Shown in pieces: positions 47,118-57,779 of a stretch of DNA of 64,000 nucleotides. Numbering within the stretch: the first letter of the stretch is position 1; every line of letters begins with the position of its first letter. This stretch comes from Paracoccaceae bacterium (GTDB lineage: Bacteria; Pseudomonadota; Alphaproteobacteria; Rhodobacterales; Rhodobacteraceae). A program made the position numbers and the translations under genes. The stretch spans positions 62,001 to 126,000 of the forward strand of contig JANQRE010000001.1 of NCBI GenBank assembly GCA_028284705.1. The letters are read 5' to 3'. The notes beneath the pieces were generated by a model that saw only the letters and a program-made list of their open reading frames with translations, did not search any database and had not been told where the DNA came from.

Positions 47118-47932
47118 GAGGCTTTTCCCAATTCCCGACCTCGGTCGGCTGCGGCTTTGACCGCACGGCGCAGCAGGGGTGGGAAACCTGTTTCCGCATC
47201 CATCAGGACCTCGAGTGCCGCCTGTGTGGTGCCATTCGGGCTGGTGACATTGATGCGCAACTGGGTCGGGTCTTCCTCGGCCTGTTCCGCCAAATGTCCG
47301 GCACCGGCGACGGTTGCCTTCGCCAGTTGCATCGCCATCGCAGCGGGCAAGCCTTCGTTCACGCCTGCAGCCGCCAGGGTTTCGATCAGGTGGAACACAT
47401 AGGCCGGGCCGGAACCCGACACCGCTGTCACCGCGTCGATTTGATCTTCGCTTGTCAGCCGCACTGTTTGCCCAACGGCGCTCATCAGCGCCTCGGCAAG
47501 ATCCAAATCCTCATCGCTGGCGTTGGCGTTTCCGACCAGAGCCGTGATGCCGCGCCCAACGGCAGCGGGCGTGTTCGGCATGGTGCGGATGATCCGGGCG
47601 TCTGAGCCGAAAGTCTCCTCAAAGGCCGAAATGGGGGTTCCGGCGGCGATAGAGAGGTAAATGACATCTCCGCCAAAACCCTGCAGGGTGGGCAGCGCTT
47701 CGCCCATCATCTGCGGCTTCACAGCGATAAGGATGACAGCGGGGGTGGCGGGCAAGGTGCCGTTGATCGACGCACCTTGCGCTTTCAACCAGTCGGAAGG
47801 CTTGGGGTCGATCACGTGAACCGCGCGCGCCTCGACGCCCCGTTCCAGCCAACCAGCAAGAAGGGCCGACCCCATCTTGCCGCAGCCAAGCAGGATCAGC
47901 CCTTGCGTATTAACTTTCGAAAGATCCATCAC
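47114..47932 (-). CDS. proC: Pyrroline-5-carboxylate reductase
   Basis: LILLGCGKMGSALLAGWLERG, RTMPNTPAAVGRGITAL, VSGSGPAYVFHLIETLAAAGV. Confidence 0.95.
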   Translation of the reverse strand: MMDLSKVNTQGLILLGCGKMGSALLAGWLERGVEARAVHVIDPKPSDWLKAQGASINGTLPATPAVILIAVKPQMMGEALPTLQGFGGDVIYLSIAAGTPISAFEETFGSDARIIRTMPNTPAAVGRGITALVGNANASDEDLDLAEALMSAVGQTVRLTSEDQIDAVTAVSGSGPAYVFHLIETLAAAGVNEGLPAAMAMQLAKATVAGAGHLAEQAEEDPTQLRINVTSPNGTTQAALEVLMDAETGFPPLLRRAVKAAADRGRELGKAS

Positions 47933-47954
47933 GCCCCCTTATCAGGGGCGCAGG

Positions 47955-48458
47955 TTATGCGCGCCCGTAGGCCTCTGCAATGGCGACTTGCATGGATTCC
48001 TCGGGGGTCCGATCGCCCCAGCAGACCAGTTGAAACGCGGGGTAAAAGCGCTCGGACGCCATGACCGCAGCGCTCAGCATCCGGTCGATCTGCTCAGGGC
48101 CCGCGCCTGCGCCGCCAGCGAGGAGTAAGCCGTAGCGATAGACCATCAACCGTTGTGCGTGCCAGTAGCTGAAGGCGCCTGCCCAACAGGTGTCGTTGGC
48201 GCGGTTCAAAACGTCGTAGAGCGCCGGAAGTTTCTCTTCCGGTGGCTCCATTTCGAAGGTCGAGACCATCCGCAGGGTCTCGTCATAGGCCGACCAGGCC
48301 AGCGTGATCGAATAGGTGCGCCACTGGCCCTCAATGGCCATGGCGATCTGGTCGTCTGCAATTCTGTCGAAGTCCCAATCGTGATGCTCAGCCAGCGTTT
48401 CGACGAGATCGATGGGGTGAAGATCCTCAGTTTCGAGGTAATGTTCTAAGTTAGACAT
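47955..48458 (-). CDS. YbjN domain-containing protein
   Basis: DWDFDRIADDQIAMAIEGQWRTYSITLAWSAYDETLRMVSTFEMEPPEEKLPALYDVLNRAND. Confidence 0.85.
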   Translation of the reverse strand: MSNLEHYLETEDLHPIDLVETLAEHHDWDFDRIADDQIAMAIEGQWRTYSITLAWSAYDETLRMVSTFEMEPPEEKLPALYDVLNRANDTCWAGAFSYWHAQRLMVYRYGLLLAGGAGAGPEQIDRMLSAAVMASERFYPAFQLVCWGDRTPEESMQVAIAEAYGRA

Positions 48459-48637
48459 GCCCGGCCCCTTATTTTAATCGTGTCGGGGTTTGCCTGCCCC
48501 CCAAGACACTGGGTCCCAATCAAAGGTTCGCTTTCTTACGCGCGACCCTTGCTAGATATGGTGTGCCGGATTGCGGACTCTGTAAAGGGTTATTTTGTTT
48601 AATCCACAAGAGATTGTGGTTGACAGCTCACGTTACA

Positions 48638-49684
48638 CTACTGACCGAGATGTCCACAGGTCGCGCAATCGACGCGCCTTTTCACGGAAATGCTGCGAGT
48701 TTCGCCATAGAGACCGTCATAAATCAGCATACGGCCTCTCAACGTCTCGCCGGCACCGGTGATGGATTTGATCGCCTCGAGCGCCATCATCGAGCCGACC
48801 ACACCGGGCAATGCGCCGACCACACCGGCCTCGGCACAGGATGGTGCGAGCCCGTCGGCGGCGGCTTCGGGGAACACACAAGTGTAACACGGGGCACCAT
48901 TCGCCGGATCAAAGAGGCTGATCTGACCCTCCCATTGCGAGATCGCACCGGAGATCAGGGGCTTGCCAAGCGCCACGCAGGTCTCGTTCACGAGGTAGCG
49001 CGTATCGGGGTCGTCAGTGCCGTCGAGCACGAGGTCGAAGTCGTCAATCAGGTCGCGGGCGATCTCTGCATCAAGCTTGCGGTTGAAGGGGCGGACATCG
49101 ACGAAAGGGTTTTGCGCCTTGATCGCTTGCTCGGCGGAGAACACCTTCGGCATGCCGATCCGGGCATCTGTGTGGATCACCTGACGCTGTAGGTTGGAAC
49201 TGTCCACCACATCATGATCGATCACGCCGATTGTGCCCACGCCCATGGCGGCGAGATATTGCAGAGCGGGCGCGCCGAGGCCTCCTGCCCCGACGACCAA
49301 CACCTTGGCCTGTTTGAGCCTTTTTTGACCCGGGCCACCGACCTCACGCAGCACGATATGACGGGCGTAGCGGTCGAGTTCCGCGGGTTTGAACGTGCCT
49401 TGCGGTTGGGCTGGTTCGGGTTGGGCGGCATCGTGACGGGCGCGCAACTGCCCCAGCAAGGCGCGGTAACCGAGGAAAACGGCAGCGAGCGCAGCCAAGA
49501 TCAACCAGTTGGCAAGCGATCCGCCGGTCGCGTCTTTCAAGGGGTTTCCCGCTGGCAGCGTCGCCTGGAAGAACAGCACGGCAGTGAAGAGAATGATCTG
49601 CACCGAAATCAGCGCCCGCCGCGAAACACCCATATAGCGCCCGCCAAACCACAGGATCAGCGCCAGTCCGAGGACGAGGATCAT
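48638..49684 (-). CDS. moeB: ThiF/MoeB family adenylyltransferase
   Basis: RYARHIVLREVGGPGQKRLKQAKVLVVGAGGLGAPALQYLAAMGVGTIGVIDHDVVDSSNLQRQVI. Confidence 0.93.
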   Translation of the reverse strand: MILVLGLALILWFGGRYMGVSRRALISVQIILFTAVLFFQATLPAGNPLKDATGGSLANWLILAALAAVFLGYRALLGQLRARHDAAQPEPAQPQGTFKPAELDRYARHIVLREVGGPGQKRLKQAKVLVVGAGGLGAPALQYLAAMGVGTIGVIDHDVVDSSNLQRQVIHTDARIGMPKVFSAEQAIKAQNPFVDVRPFNRKLDAEIARDLIDDFDLVLDGTDDPDTRYLVNETCVALGKPLISGAISQWEGQISLFDPANGAPCYTCVFPEAAADGLAPSCAEAGVVGALPGVVGSMMALEAIKSITGAGETLRGRMLIYDGLYGETRSISVKRRVDCATCGHLGQ

Positions 49685-50151
49685 CAGCCGCGTCCCGTAG
49701 AGCCGAACCCGCCCGTCCCGCGGGTTGTTTCGGACAAGGCGTCAACTAGTTGAAAGCCAGCCTGCACGACCGGCGCCACGACCATCTGCGCGATGCGGTC
49801 GCCATGGGCGATGTGGAACGTCTCCGACCCGTGGTTGATCATGATCACACCGAGCGGGCCGCGGTAGTCACTGTCGATGGTGCCGGGGGTGTTGGGTAGG
49901 CTGATCCCATGCTTCAACGCGAGGCCGGAACGAGGCCTGATCTGGACCTCAAACCCTTGCGGGATCGCTAGGGACAGACCCGTTGGCACAAGCGTGCGCG
50001 CACCGGGTGCGATCTCGATGCCGCTTTCCCTCGTCTCCGGTGGAAAATTGGCGCGCAAATCGGCGCCCGCCGCGCCGTCTGTTTCGTAAGTCGGCAAACC
50101 AAGTGAGGTGTCGGCACCATCGAGGAACCGCATCTCGATGAGAACTGTCAC
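49684..50151 (-). CDS. dut: dUTP diphosphatase
   Basis: [58 protein letters not shown]. Confidence 0.97.
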   Translation of the reverse strand: MTVLIEMRFLDGADTSLGLPTYETDGAAGADLRANFPPETRESGIEIAPGARTLVPTGLSLAIPQGFEVQIRPRSGLALKHGISLPNTPGTIDSDYRGPLGVIMINHGSETFHIAHGDRIAQMVVAPVVQAGFQLVDALSETTRGTGGFGSTGRG

Positions 50152-51341
50152 GACAGCGCCTCGGCGATTTTTGCAGCCAGCTTTGCGGCCACCTGATCCT
50201 TGCTAAGCCGCGGCCAAGCGTCCGCGCCTTGGTCGGAAATCACGGTTACAGCGTTCTCGGAGCCGCCCATGATCCCGGTCTCGGGGCTCACGTCATTGGC
50301 CACAATCCAGTCGCAGCCCTTGCGCTCTCGCTTCGCAGTCGCGTGGGCGATCACATCATCGGTTTCTGCGGCAAAGCCCACCACCAACCCGGGGCGTCCC
50401 TTTTTCATCTGTGACACGGTCGCGAGAATGTCGGGGTTCTCGGCGAATTTCAGTGTAGGCGCTTTGCCGCCATCCTTCTTGATCTTGCTGCCGGAGGCCT
50501 CCGCCATGCGCCAATCCGCCACCGCGGCGGCGAAGATTGCAGCATCCGCGGGCAGGCTCTTTTCGACCGCCGCCAACATCTGCTGGGCAGTCTGAACTTC
50601 GACGACTTTCACACCTTCCGGTGGCGCAACATCGGCTGGACCGGTGACGAAGGTCACATCCGCGCCAAGGGCTGACAGAGCGCGCGCGATGGCGGTGCCT
50701 TGGGCGCCGGAAGAGCGGTTCGCGATATAGCGCACAGGATCAATCGGCTCATGGGTCGGGCCAGAGGTGACGAGCACATGCTTGCCTTTTAGAGGTCCGT
50801 CCGCCAGTGCCGCTTCGATGGCGGCAACGATCGCCAAAGGTTCCGACATGCGACCGGGGCCGTATTCGCCGCAGGCCATGTCGCCCTCATCGGGACCTGT
50901 GACCAGCACACCATCGGATTTCAGGGTCTCGAGGTTCCGCTGTGTCGCCGGGTGCTCCCACATGCGCACATTCATTGCCGGTGCGATGAGCACGCGCTTG
51001 TCGGTTGCCAGAAGCAAGGTCGAAGCGAGATCGTTCGCCAAGCCACCTGCCATCTTCGCCATCAGATCGGCGGTTGCGGGGGCAACGACGACAAGGTCAG
51101 CGGCGCGGGACAGCTCGATATGGCCCATCTCGGCCTCATCGGTGAGATCAAAAAGGTCGCGATAGACCTTCTGTGCCGCCAATGCAGACACGGAGAGCGG
51201 CGCCACGAACTCCTCCGCCGCCTTGGTTAAAACCGGCACCACCTCCGCGCCGCGCTCGCGCAAACGGCGGATCAGGTCTTGTGATTTGAAAGCCGCGATA
51301 CCGCCGCCGATGATCAACAAGATACGTTTGCCTGACAGCAT
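50148..51341 (-). CDS. coaBC: Bifunctional phosphopantothenoylcysteine decarboxylase/phosphopantothenate-cysteine ligase
   Basis: [42 protein letters not shown]...[17 protein letters not shown]...[22 protein letters not shown]. Confidence 0.96.
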   Translation of the reverse strand: MLSGKRILLIIGGGIAAFKSQDLIRRLRERGAEVVPVLTKAAEEFVAPLSVSALAAQKVYRDLFDLTDEAEMGHIELSRAADLVVVAPATADLMAKMAGGLANDLASTLLLATDKRVLIAPAMNVRMWEHPATQRNLETLKSDGVLVTGPDEGDMACGEYGPGRMSEPLAIVAAIEAALADGPLKGKHVLVTSGPTHEPIDPVRYIANRSSGAQGTAIARALSALGADVTFVTGPADVAPPEGVKVVEVQTAQQMLAAVEKSLPADAAIFAAAVADWRMAEASGSKIKKDGGKAPTLKFAENPDILATVSQMKKGRPGLVVGFAAETDDVIAHATAKRERKGCDWIVANDVSPETGIMGGSENAVTVISDQGADAWPRLSKDQVAAKLAAKIAEALS

Positions 51342-51400
51342 GGGCCTCGTCCTTACGCATCAACCCTTTGACATGTAGGCAATTTAGGCCTTGGCGGCAA

Positions 51401-52240
51401 TCAGTTGAAGGCCGCGCAAGGGTCGCCGTTCAGTGGCGTGTAGTCACCGGTGACGATCCAGTAGTCGAAGGCTGGCGTCCCCTGTCGCGACAAAATCTGG
51501 CCGACGGACGCAATTTTCACGCCCGGCTGTCCGCGCTTGAGATAGCGCGGCATACCCCAATCATTGCGCGCATGGCCATTGCCGGTGATCACCAGAACGG
51601 GACCGCCAGTCTCTTCCAGAGCCCGCAACGTCGTGCGTGCAAAGCTGGCATCGCGCAGACGTTGTGCTTCAACCATACCGGGAAGGATGTCCTCTGGCAG
51701 CGCATTGCAATGGGCCTCTGACTGCAAAGCATTTCGGGCAGTTTGTTCTTCGGGATTAAGGGTCTGATCGAGGCCGAAGAGCGCTGAATCGCCATCAAAA
51801 ACCGCAGCGGCACCCTGTTTCACGGCGGCCCGGACCTCATCTCGGGGCAAGGCTGCGCCATAAATCACAGCGTCGGGTGCCGCTTCGAAAATCGGAAAAT
51901 ACATCGCGAAATCGGGCCAATGGGTGTCCGACCAACCCAAAGCAGCGTCCAAGGCATCAGCATCATCGCGGGGCACGCCAGCTGCACCAGCCGCTTGGTC
52001 CGGGGTCAACATCTCGAACACCAGGGCGCTCGGCGTGATCTGGCGCGCGATGGCGGCTTGGTTGTCGTGATGAGCCTGATTGTCGTGCAATTCACCGACG
52101 ATCACCACGTCATAACTTCCAAGCGTACGAAACGCCGAGGGGGACAATTCCTCGGCGCTCGCGGGCAGCACGGAAAACGATGAAACCGCGCAGAGTATCA
52201 GAGTGGTGGTCTTACGCGCCCAGGAAATGATGGACTTCAC
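51401..52240 (-). CDS. ChaN/Tiki-like secreted protein
   Basis: YDVVIVGELHDNQAHHDNQAAIARQI...LVITGNGHARNDWGMPRYL; signal-like N-terminus from GTG 52240. Confidence 0.82.
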   Translation of the reverse strand: MKSIISWARKTTTLILCAVSSFSVLPASAEELSPSAFRTLGSYDVVIVGELHDNQAHHDNQAAIARQITPSALVFEMLTPDQAAGAAGVPRDDADALDAALGWSDTHWPDFAMYFPIFEAAPDAVIYGAALPRDEVRAAVKQGAAAVFDGDSALFGLDQTLNPEEQTARNALQSEAHCNALPEDILPGMVEAQRLRDASFARTTLRALEETGGPVLVITGNGHARNDWGMPRYLKRGQPGVKIASVGQILSRQGTPAFDYWIVTGDYTPLNGDPCAAFN

Positions 52241-53093
52241 TCGACTGGTTTTGCAGCGCTTTGCGCATTTTTGCGAAGGCAGCGGCCTCAAGTTGGCGTA
52301 CGCGTTCTTTCGATAGGCCCAACTCGTTGCCGAGACTTTCGAGCGTGCGGGGTTGGTCGAGAAGTTTGCGTTCGCGCACGATGAACCGCTCACGTTCGTT
52401 CAAACCTTGCATGGCTTTCAGAAGCCATTCGCGAAGGGTTTCGAGGTCATGACTATGTTCAACGGTTTCAGCGGCTTGCGCGCTGTCATCTTCGAGCGCG
52501 TCGATCCATTCGCGACCCTCATCCTCGGTTGATTGCGTCGCGTTGAGCGAGAAATCGGAGCCCGACAGACGGCCTTCCATCATCTCTACATCATGCAGCG
52601 GCACGCCGACCTCAGTGGAGATCATTTGCCGCAACTGATGCTTATCCAGCGTCTCGCCAGCGGCGGCCGCCTCGCGCTCCAGACGGGCCTGAACGCGGCG
52701 CATGTTGAAAAACAGCGATTTCTGCGACGAGGTCGAGCCGGTCCGCACCATGGACCAATTGCGCATCACGTAGTCCTGAATCGAGGCTTTGATCCACCAG
52801 ACCGCGTAGGTCGAGAAGCGCACGCCGCGGTCGGGATCAAACTTATCCGCTGCTTTCATCAAGCCGAGGCCCGCTTCCTGAATGAGATCGTTCATCGGCG
52901 CGCCATAACGTTTGAACTTGGCAGCCATGGAAATCGCGAGACGCATATAGGCCGTGATCAGGCGATGCAGCGCTTGTTCATCACGCTCATCGCGCCACGC
53001 ATAGGCCAGTTTCAGTTCGGTTTCAGCGTCCAGCAACTCCGCCTTCATCGCAATGCGCGACAAGGAATTGTCGGATTTGAAATCAAGTGCCAT
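52212..53093 (-). CDS. rpoH: RNA polymerase sigma-32 (heat shock) factor
   Basis: AYMRLAISMAAKFKRYGAPMNDLIQEAGLGLMKAADKFDPDRGVRFSTYAVWWIKASIQDYVMRNWSMVRTGSTSSQKSLFFNMRR. Confidence 0.95.
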   Translation of the reverse strand: MALDFKSDNSLSRIAMKAELLDAETELKLAYAWRDERDEQALHRLITAYMRLAISMAAKFKRYGAPMNDLIQEAGLGLMKAADKFDPDRGVRFSTYAVWWIKASIQDYVMRNWSMVRTGSTSSQKSLFFNMRRVQARLEREAAAAGETLDKHQLRQMISTEVGVPLHDVEMMEGRLSGSDFSLNATQSTEDEGREWIDALEDDSAQAAETVEHSHDLETLREWLLKAMQGLNERERFIVRERKLLDQPRTLESLGNELGLSKERVRQLEAAAFAKMRKALQNQSSEVHHFLGA

Positions 53094-53114
53094 GCGGTCC
53101 TCCCCCGATGAATA

Positions 53115-53723
53115 TTGCGTAGCGTTTTGTTAATCTTTGTGTTTGTTACGTTCGGAGTTCGGAATTGGATCACAGGAAAATTTGACTTGGGCGATTTTCC
53201 TTCTAGCGCGATGATGATCGGTGGCGCCGCATCTGGCAAATCAGCTTTTGCTGAACAATTTGTGATCGCCCAGTCCGAGCATCCGATTTACCTGGCGACC
53301 GCGCAGGCCTTTGACGAGGAAATGGCCGCGAAAATCGCGGCCCATAAGGCAGATCGTGCGGCGCATGGCTGGGTCACCATTGAGGAACCTCTGGATGTTG
53401 CCGGTCGATTGAGGGAGTTCGGCTCCGACAATGTTGTGCTGCTGGATTGCGCGACAATGTGGTTGTCAAACCGGCTCGACCAAACGGAAGACAAGCGCGC
53501 GGAGATTGACGCTTTTTGCGACGCGGTGGTCGAGAGTCCCGCTCGTGTAACGGTCGTCACAAACGAGGTCGGTCAGGGGATTGTTCCAGAGAACGCCCTC
53601 GCGCGGAGTTTTCGCAACCTGCAAGGCAACCTGAATGTCAGCCTCGCCAAACGTTGCGATCTGGTCGTGCAGGTCGTGGCCGGTCTGCCGAATGTGCTGA
53701 AAGGCAGCTTGCCGGAATGGTGA
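53115..53723 (+). CDS. cobU: Bifunctional adenosylcobinamide kinase/guanylyltransferase
   Basis: GGAASGKSAFAEQFV P-loop, VVLLDCATMWLSNRL, VVTNEVGQGIVPENALARSFRNLQGNLNVSLAKRCDLVVQVVAGLP; true start uncertain. Confidence 0.92.
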   Translation: MRSVLLIFVFVTFGVRNWITGKFDLGDFPSSAMMIGGAASGKSAFAEQFVIAQSEHPIYLATAQAFDEEMAAKIAAHKADRAAHGWVTIEEPLDVAGRLREFGSDNVVLLDCATMWLSNRLDQTEDKRAEIDAFCDAVVESPARVTVVTNEVGQGIVPENALARSFRNLQGNLNVSLAKRCDLVVQVVAGLPNVLKGSLPEW

Positions 53724-54298
53724 CATATTGGTGGGTGCGCCATGCGCCGACGCATCAGGAAGCCTTCACCGGTTGGCGCGATGTGCCGGCCGATTTGTCG
53801 GACGAGGACGCCTTGGCCCGCCTTTCGGATTTCCTGCCGGACACGGCCCATATCGTATCCTCCGATCTGACCCGCTGTGTGGCAACGGCGGACATCTTGC
53901 AATCTGCGACCCGCCCGCGCCTGCCGCATCATGCCGGGCTGCGGGAACTGCATTTCGGCGATTGGGATGGGCGGCATTTTGACGACGTGGCGAACAGCGA
54001 TCCGGAGCTGAGCCGCGCCTATTGGGAGGAGCCCGGCGACATCGCACCGCCAAATGGCGAAAGCTGGAACGCCGCGGCAGCCCGCGTCTCAGGCGCGATT
54101 GACGAAATTTGTCGCGGGTCTGGGGCCGGGCACATCATCATCGTCTCGCATTTCGGCGCGATCCTGACGCAGCTTCAGCGTGCACGCTGCGAACCTGCTG
54201 AGATCACGCTGGCTCAGAGGATCGACAACCTCTCGGTGACCGAGCTACGGCGGTCCGGCGACACTTGGGAGGTCGGTGTGGTCAATCACATCGTGTGA
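53717..54298 (+). CDS. cobC: Histidine phosphatase, alpha-ribazole phosphatase-like
   Basis: WWVRHAPTHQEAFTGWRDVPADLSD...SSDLTRCVATADIL...ELHFGDWDGRHF; overlaps cobU. Confidence 0.85.
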   Translation: MVTYWWVRHAPTHQEAFTGWRDVPADLSDEDALARLSDFLPDTAHIVSSDLTRCVATADILQSATRPRLPHHAGLRELHFGDWDGRHFDDVANSDPELSRAYWEEPGDIAPPNGESWNAAAARVSGAIDEICRGSGAGHIIIVSHFGAILTQLQRARCEPAEITLAQRIDNLSVTELRRSGDTWEVGVVNHIV

Positions 54299-54355
54299 TG
54301 GGCTGCGGCTCAAATCGGAATTTGCGCATTTGACCGCGGACCCTACTCTGGGCGC

Positions 54356-55228
54356 ATGACTTACGATCTTTATCTCGGTGACCGCAGCTATTCGAGCTGG
54401 TCTTTGCGCGCCTGGCTTCTGTTTGAGAAGTTCAACATCCCCGTCAAGACCCACTATGTTGATTTCGCCGCTAACAGCGTCGCCGCGCAATTGGCTGATA
54501 TCGCCCCCGCGAAAACGGTGCCGACGCTGGTGATCGACGGCAAGACCATTGTCTCAGAGTCTTTCGCCATTGCCGAAGAACTCGCCTCCCGTCACCCGGA
54601 TTTGGGCATCTGGCCCAAAGACCCGGCACATCGCGCCGTTGCGCGCACGCTCGCCGCGGAGATGGCCTCCGGCTTCGGCCCGCTGCGCAACGACTGTCCG
54701 ATGAACCTGCGGGTGGCGTATCAGGATGTTGAGATTTCCGAAGACGTCGCAGCGAATTTGCGGCGGCTCGAGGCCATATGGGACCATGCGCGCGACGTCA
54801 CCGGCGCGACGACGCCCTGGCTTTGCGGGGGCTATTCGGCGGCGGACGCGTTTTATGCCCCGGTGGCCATGCGGATCGCGACCTATGGATTAACCGTCAG
54901 TCCATCGGCGCAGGCTTACGTGAAGGCCCATCTCGAAGATCGCGCGTTTCGGCGCTGGCGGGCCATGGGGTTTGCCGCGGGCGGACTGCTACCGTGGTAC
55001 GACCGGGACTATCCGCAAGCCGATTGGCCGGGGCCGAAGCCCTTGCCAGCACGCGTTATCGAAGATGCGACGCCGGAAAACGAACTCTGCCCTTACTCCG
55101 GCAAACCCGTCACACATTTTGCCGACGTGGATGGTCGCGTCTTCGGCTTCTGCAACGCATTTTGCCGCGACAAGACCATCGCAGACGCGGAAGCCTTCGA
55201 CGGATTCCTGAAAATTTACGGATCGTAA
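54356..55228 (+). CDS. Glutathione S-transferase family protein
   Basis: YDLYLGDRSYSSWSLRAWLLFEKFNIPVKTHYVDF...AKTVPTLVIDGKTIVSESFAIAEELA. Confidence 0.9.
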   Translation: MTYDLYLGDRSYSSWSLRAWLLFEKFNIPVKTHYVDFAANSVAAQLADIAPAKTVPTLVIDGKTIVSESFAIAEELASRHPDLGIWPKDPAHRAVARTLAAEMASGFGPLRNDCPMNLRVAYQDVEISEDVAANLRRLEAIWDHARDVTGATTPWLCGGYSAADAFYAPVAMRIATYGLTVSPSAQAYVKAHLEDRAFRRWRAMGFAAGGLLPWYDRDYPQADWPGPKPLPARVIEDATPENELCPYSGKPVTHFADVDGRVFGFCNAFCRDKTIADAEAFDGFLKIYGS

Positions 55229-55273
55229 ATCTTTCCTGCCTAGCCGTAACCTTGGTTAACGCGTGAGGCCGGA

Positions 55274-56773
55274 ATGATCTCCACCGTCAAAACAGTCGCC
55301 TTCGAGGGGATCGAGGCGCGGATCGTTGAAGTGCAATGTGCGGTTACGCCGGGGCTTCCATCATTCTCCGTCGTGGGGCTGGGGGACCGGGCGGTCAGCG
55401 AAGCCAAGGATCGCATCCGCTCGGCCTTGACAGCTCTGTCGATTGCGATGCCGCCAAAACGGATCACTGTGAACCTGTCTCCCGCAGACATGCCCAAGGA
55501 GGGGTCGCATTTTGATCTGCCGATTGCTTTGGCATTGCTCGGCGCGCTCGACATTTTGCCGCTTGAAGACCTGTCTCAGACCGTTGCCTTGGGGGAATTG
55601 TCCCTTGATGGCAGTCTTGTGCCAGTGATCGGTGCCTTGCCTGCCGCCTTGGCCGCCGCGGAAGCGGATTGTCAGTTGATCTGTCCTGAGGCCTGCGGTC
55701 CCGAGGCCGCCTGGGTCGATGCGACGCGTGTGCTTGCCGCCCCCGGATTGCTCGCGATAACCAAGCACTTCAGCGGCGCGGCGACGTTGCAAAATGCGCA
55801 ACCTGGCCGGATCGAAGCGGAGCGCGATCACAAGGACCTGCGGGATGTGAAAGGTCAGGAACGCGCGAAGCGTGCTTTGGAGATTGCCGCCGCCGGTCGG
55901 CATCATTTGCTGCTGAGCGGACCGCCGGGGTCTGGCAAATCCATGCTGGCGGCCCGTTTACCGGGTCTTCTACCGCCGCTTTCTGCCACCGAAGCGCTCG
56001 AGACCTCCATGATCCACTCGCTCTCTGGCCTGATCGACGATGGCGGCATCTCGCACACCCGGCCGTTCCGCGCGCCACATCACACCGCGTCTATGGCTGC
56101 GATTGTGGGAGGCGGACGCGGTGCGAAACCCGGGGAGATTTCGCTCGCGCATAACGGCGTGCTCTTCATGGACGAGTTCCCGGAATATCCCCGCGCGGTG
56201 CTGGAAACCCTGCGCCAACCCATCGAGACTGGGGATGTCGTCGTCGCGCGGGCCAATGCGCATGTGAAATATCCGTGCAAATTCATGCTGATCGCCGCGG
56301 CGAATCCGTGCAAATGTGGACATCTGACCGATCCGGGCAAAGCCTGCTCCCGAGCGCCCAATTGCGGGGAAGACTATATGGGGCGCATCTCAGGGCCGCT
56401 GATGGACCGGTTCGATTTACGGCTTGATGTGCCGCCGGTCTGTTTCACCGATCTCGACCTGCCCAATGATGGAGAGCGGTCAGAGATGGTGGCGTCTCGG
56501 GTGGCCGCGGCGCGCGACATTCAGGCGACACGATATGCTGATCTGGACGGAATTCGCGTGAACGCCGATCTTGAGGGCGAAAGCCTCAAGGACCATGCGG
56601 AACCAAACGAGGCCGGTCGCGAACTCCTGCAAAAGGCTGCCGAGCGTTTCGGACTTTCGGCACGCAGCTATCACAGGATCATCCGGGTCGCGCGCACGAT
56701 TGCCGATCTTGCCGCCGTGCCATCTGTGACTGAAAAACACGTGGCCGAGGCGCTGACCTATCGCGGGATTTAG
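55274..56773 (+). CDS. comM: YifB/ComM family Mg-chelatase-like AAA+ ATPase
   Basis: HHLLLSGPPGSGKSMLAARLPGLLPPLS, FRAPHHTASMAAIVGGG, NPCKCGHLTDPGKAC. Confidence 0.96.
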   Translation: MISTVKTVAFEGIEARIVEVQCAVTPGLPSFSVVGLGDRAVSEAKDRIRSALTALSIAMPPKRITVNLSPADMPKEGSHFDLPIALALLGALDILPLEDLSQTVALGELSLDGSLVPVIGALPAALAAAEADCQLICPEACGPEAAWVDATRVLAAPGLLAITKHFSGAATLQNAQPGRIEAERDHKDLRDVKGQERAKRALEIAAAGRHHLLLSGPPGSGKSMLAARLPGLLPPLSATEALETSMIHSLSGLIDDGGISHTRPFRAPHHTASMAAIVGGGRGAKPGEISLAHNGVLFMDEFPEYPRAVLETLRQPIETGDVVVARANAHVKYPCKFMLIAAANPCKCGHLTDPGKACSRAPNCGEDYMGRISGPLMDRFDLRLDVPPVCFTDLDLPNDGERSEMVASRVAAARDIQATRYADLDGIRVNADLEGESLKDHAEPNEAGRELLQKAAERFGLSARSYHRIIRVARTIADLAAVPSVTEKHVAEALTYRGI

Positions 56774-57717
56774 CTGCATTTGGCCTCAATGGCCTGCCAG
56801 ATTTTTTCAGCCACGTTGATCCCATCAAAGCGTTCCAATTCCTGGATGCCCGTGGGAGAAGTCACATTGATCTCGGTCAGCCAACCGCCGATGACATCGA
56901 TGCCGACAAAGACTTGCCCGTGATCGCGCAGATCGGCACCGATCCTTGCGCAAATCTCAAAGTCACGCTCGCTCAGTTTCACCGGTTCGGGACGCCCGCC
57001 CACATGCATGTTCGAGCGTGTCTCTCCTTTGGCGGGCACCCGGTTGATGCCGCCGACCGGCTCGCCATCGACCAGGATCACGCGTTTGTCGCCCTGCGCC
57101 ACGTCGGGCAGGAATTTCTGCATGATCAGCGGTTCGCGATTGATGCCGGTGAACAACTCGTGCAGCGAATTCAGGTTGCGATCCTCGGGCGTCAGACGAA
57201 ACACACCCGCACCGCCATTGCCATAGAGCGGCTTCAGGATCACGTCTTGATGCTCCGCTTTAAAGGCCTTCAGGGCCTCAAGATCGCGGGCAATCGCCGT
57301 GGGCGGCGTCAGGTCGGGATAGTCGAGAACTTTCAGCTTTTCCGGCCAGTTGCGCACCCAGGTCGGGTCGTTAACCACAAGCGTGTCCGGGTGGATGCGG
57401 TCGAGAATATGGGTCGTGGTGATGTAGCCCATATCGAAAGGCGGGTCCTGGCGCAGCCATACCACGTCCCAATCGGCGAGATCGATCTCGCGCAAGTCGC
57501 CAAGATCGGCGTGATTGCCTTGCTCGCGACGGACGGTGAAGTCCTGACCTTTGGCGAGGATCCGGCCTTCGCGATAACTCAGCATGTCCGGTGTGTAGAA
57601 AAACAGCGCATGCCCGCGCTCTTGCGCCTCTTCCGCCAGACGAAAGGAGCTATCCGCATTGATATCCACGGCCCCGATCGGGTCCATCTGGAACGCGACT
57701 TTGAGCGATTTAGGCAT
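56770..57717 (-). CDS. gshB: Glutathione synthetase
   Basis: KVAFQMDPIGAVDINADSSFRLAEEAQERGHALFFY...VWLRQDPPFDMGYITTTHILD...LKPLYGNGGAGVFR. Confidence 0.97.
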   Translation of the reverse strand: MPKSLKVAFQMDPIGAVDINADSSFRLAEEAQERGHALFFYTPDMLSYREGRILAKGQDFTVRREQGNHADLGDLREIDLADWDVVWLRQDPPFDMGYITTTHILDRIHPDTLVVNDPTWVRNWPEKLKVLDYPDLTPPTAIARDLEALKAFKAEHQDVILKPLYGNGGAGVFRLTPEDRNLNSLHELFTGINREPLIMQKFLPDVAQGDKRVILVDGEPVGGINRVPAKGETRSNMHVGGRPEPVKLSERDFEICARIGADLRDHGQVFVGIDVIGGWLTEINVTSPTGIQELERFDGINVAEKIWQAIEAKCS

Positions 57718-57779
57718 TGGCGGGTCCTTTGACTGACCCGTCCTACATGAGAGACTTGTTCACCGGAGACAAGCCCCGC

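Noticed and set aside
48459-48637. Possible tRNA or structured RNA in the ybjN-moeB gap
   Set aside because: No T-loop GTTCRA with matching acceptor stem, no anticodon arm; only weak complementarity
4151-55262. GGTTAACGCG 10-mer seen intergenically at about 4151, 10442 and 55253
   Set aside because: Three copies of a short word in 64 kb is not enough to claim a functional motif without genome-wide counts
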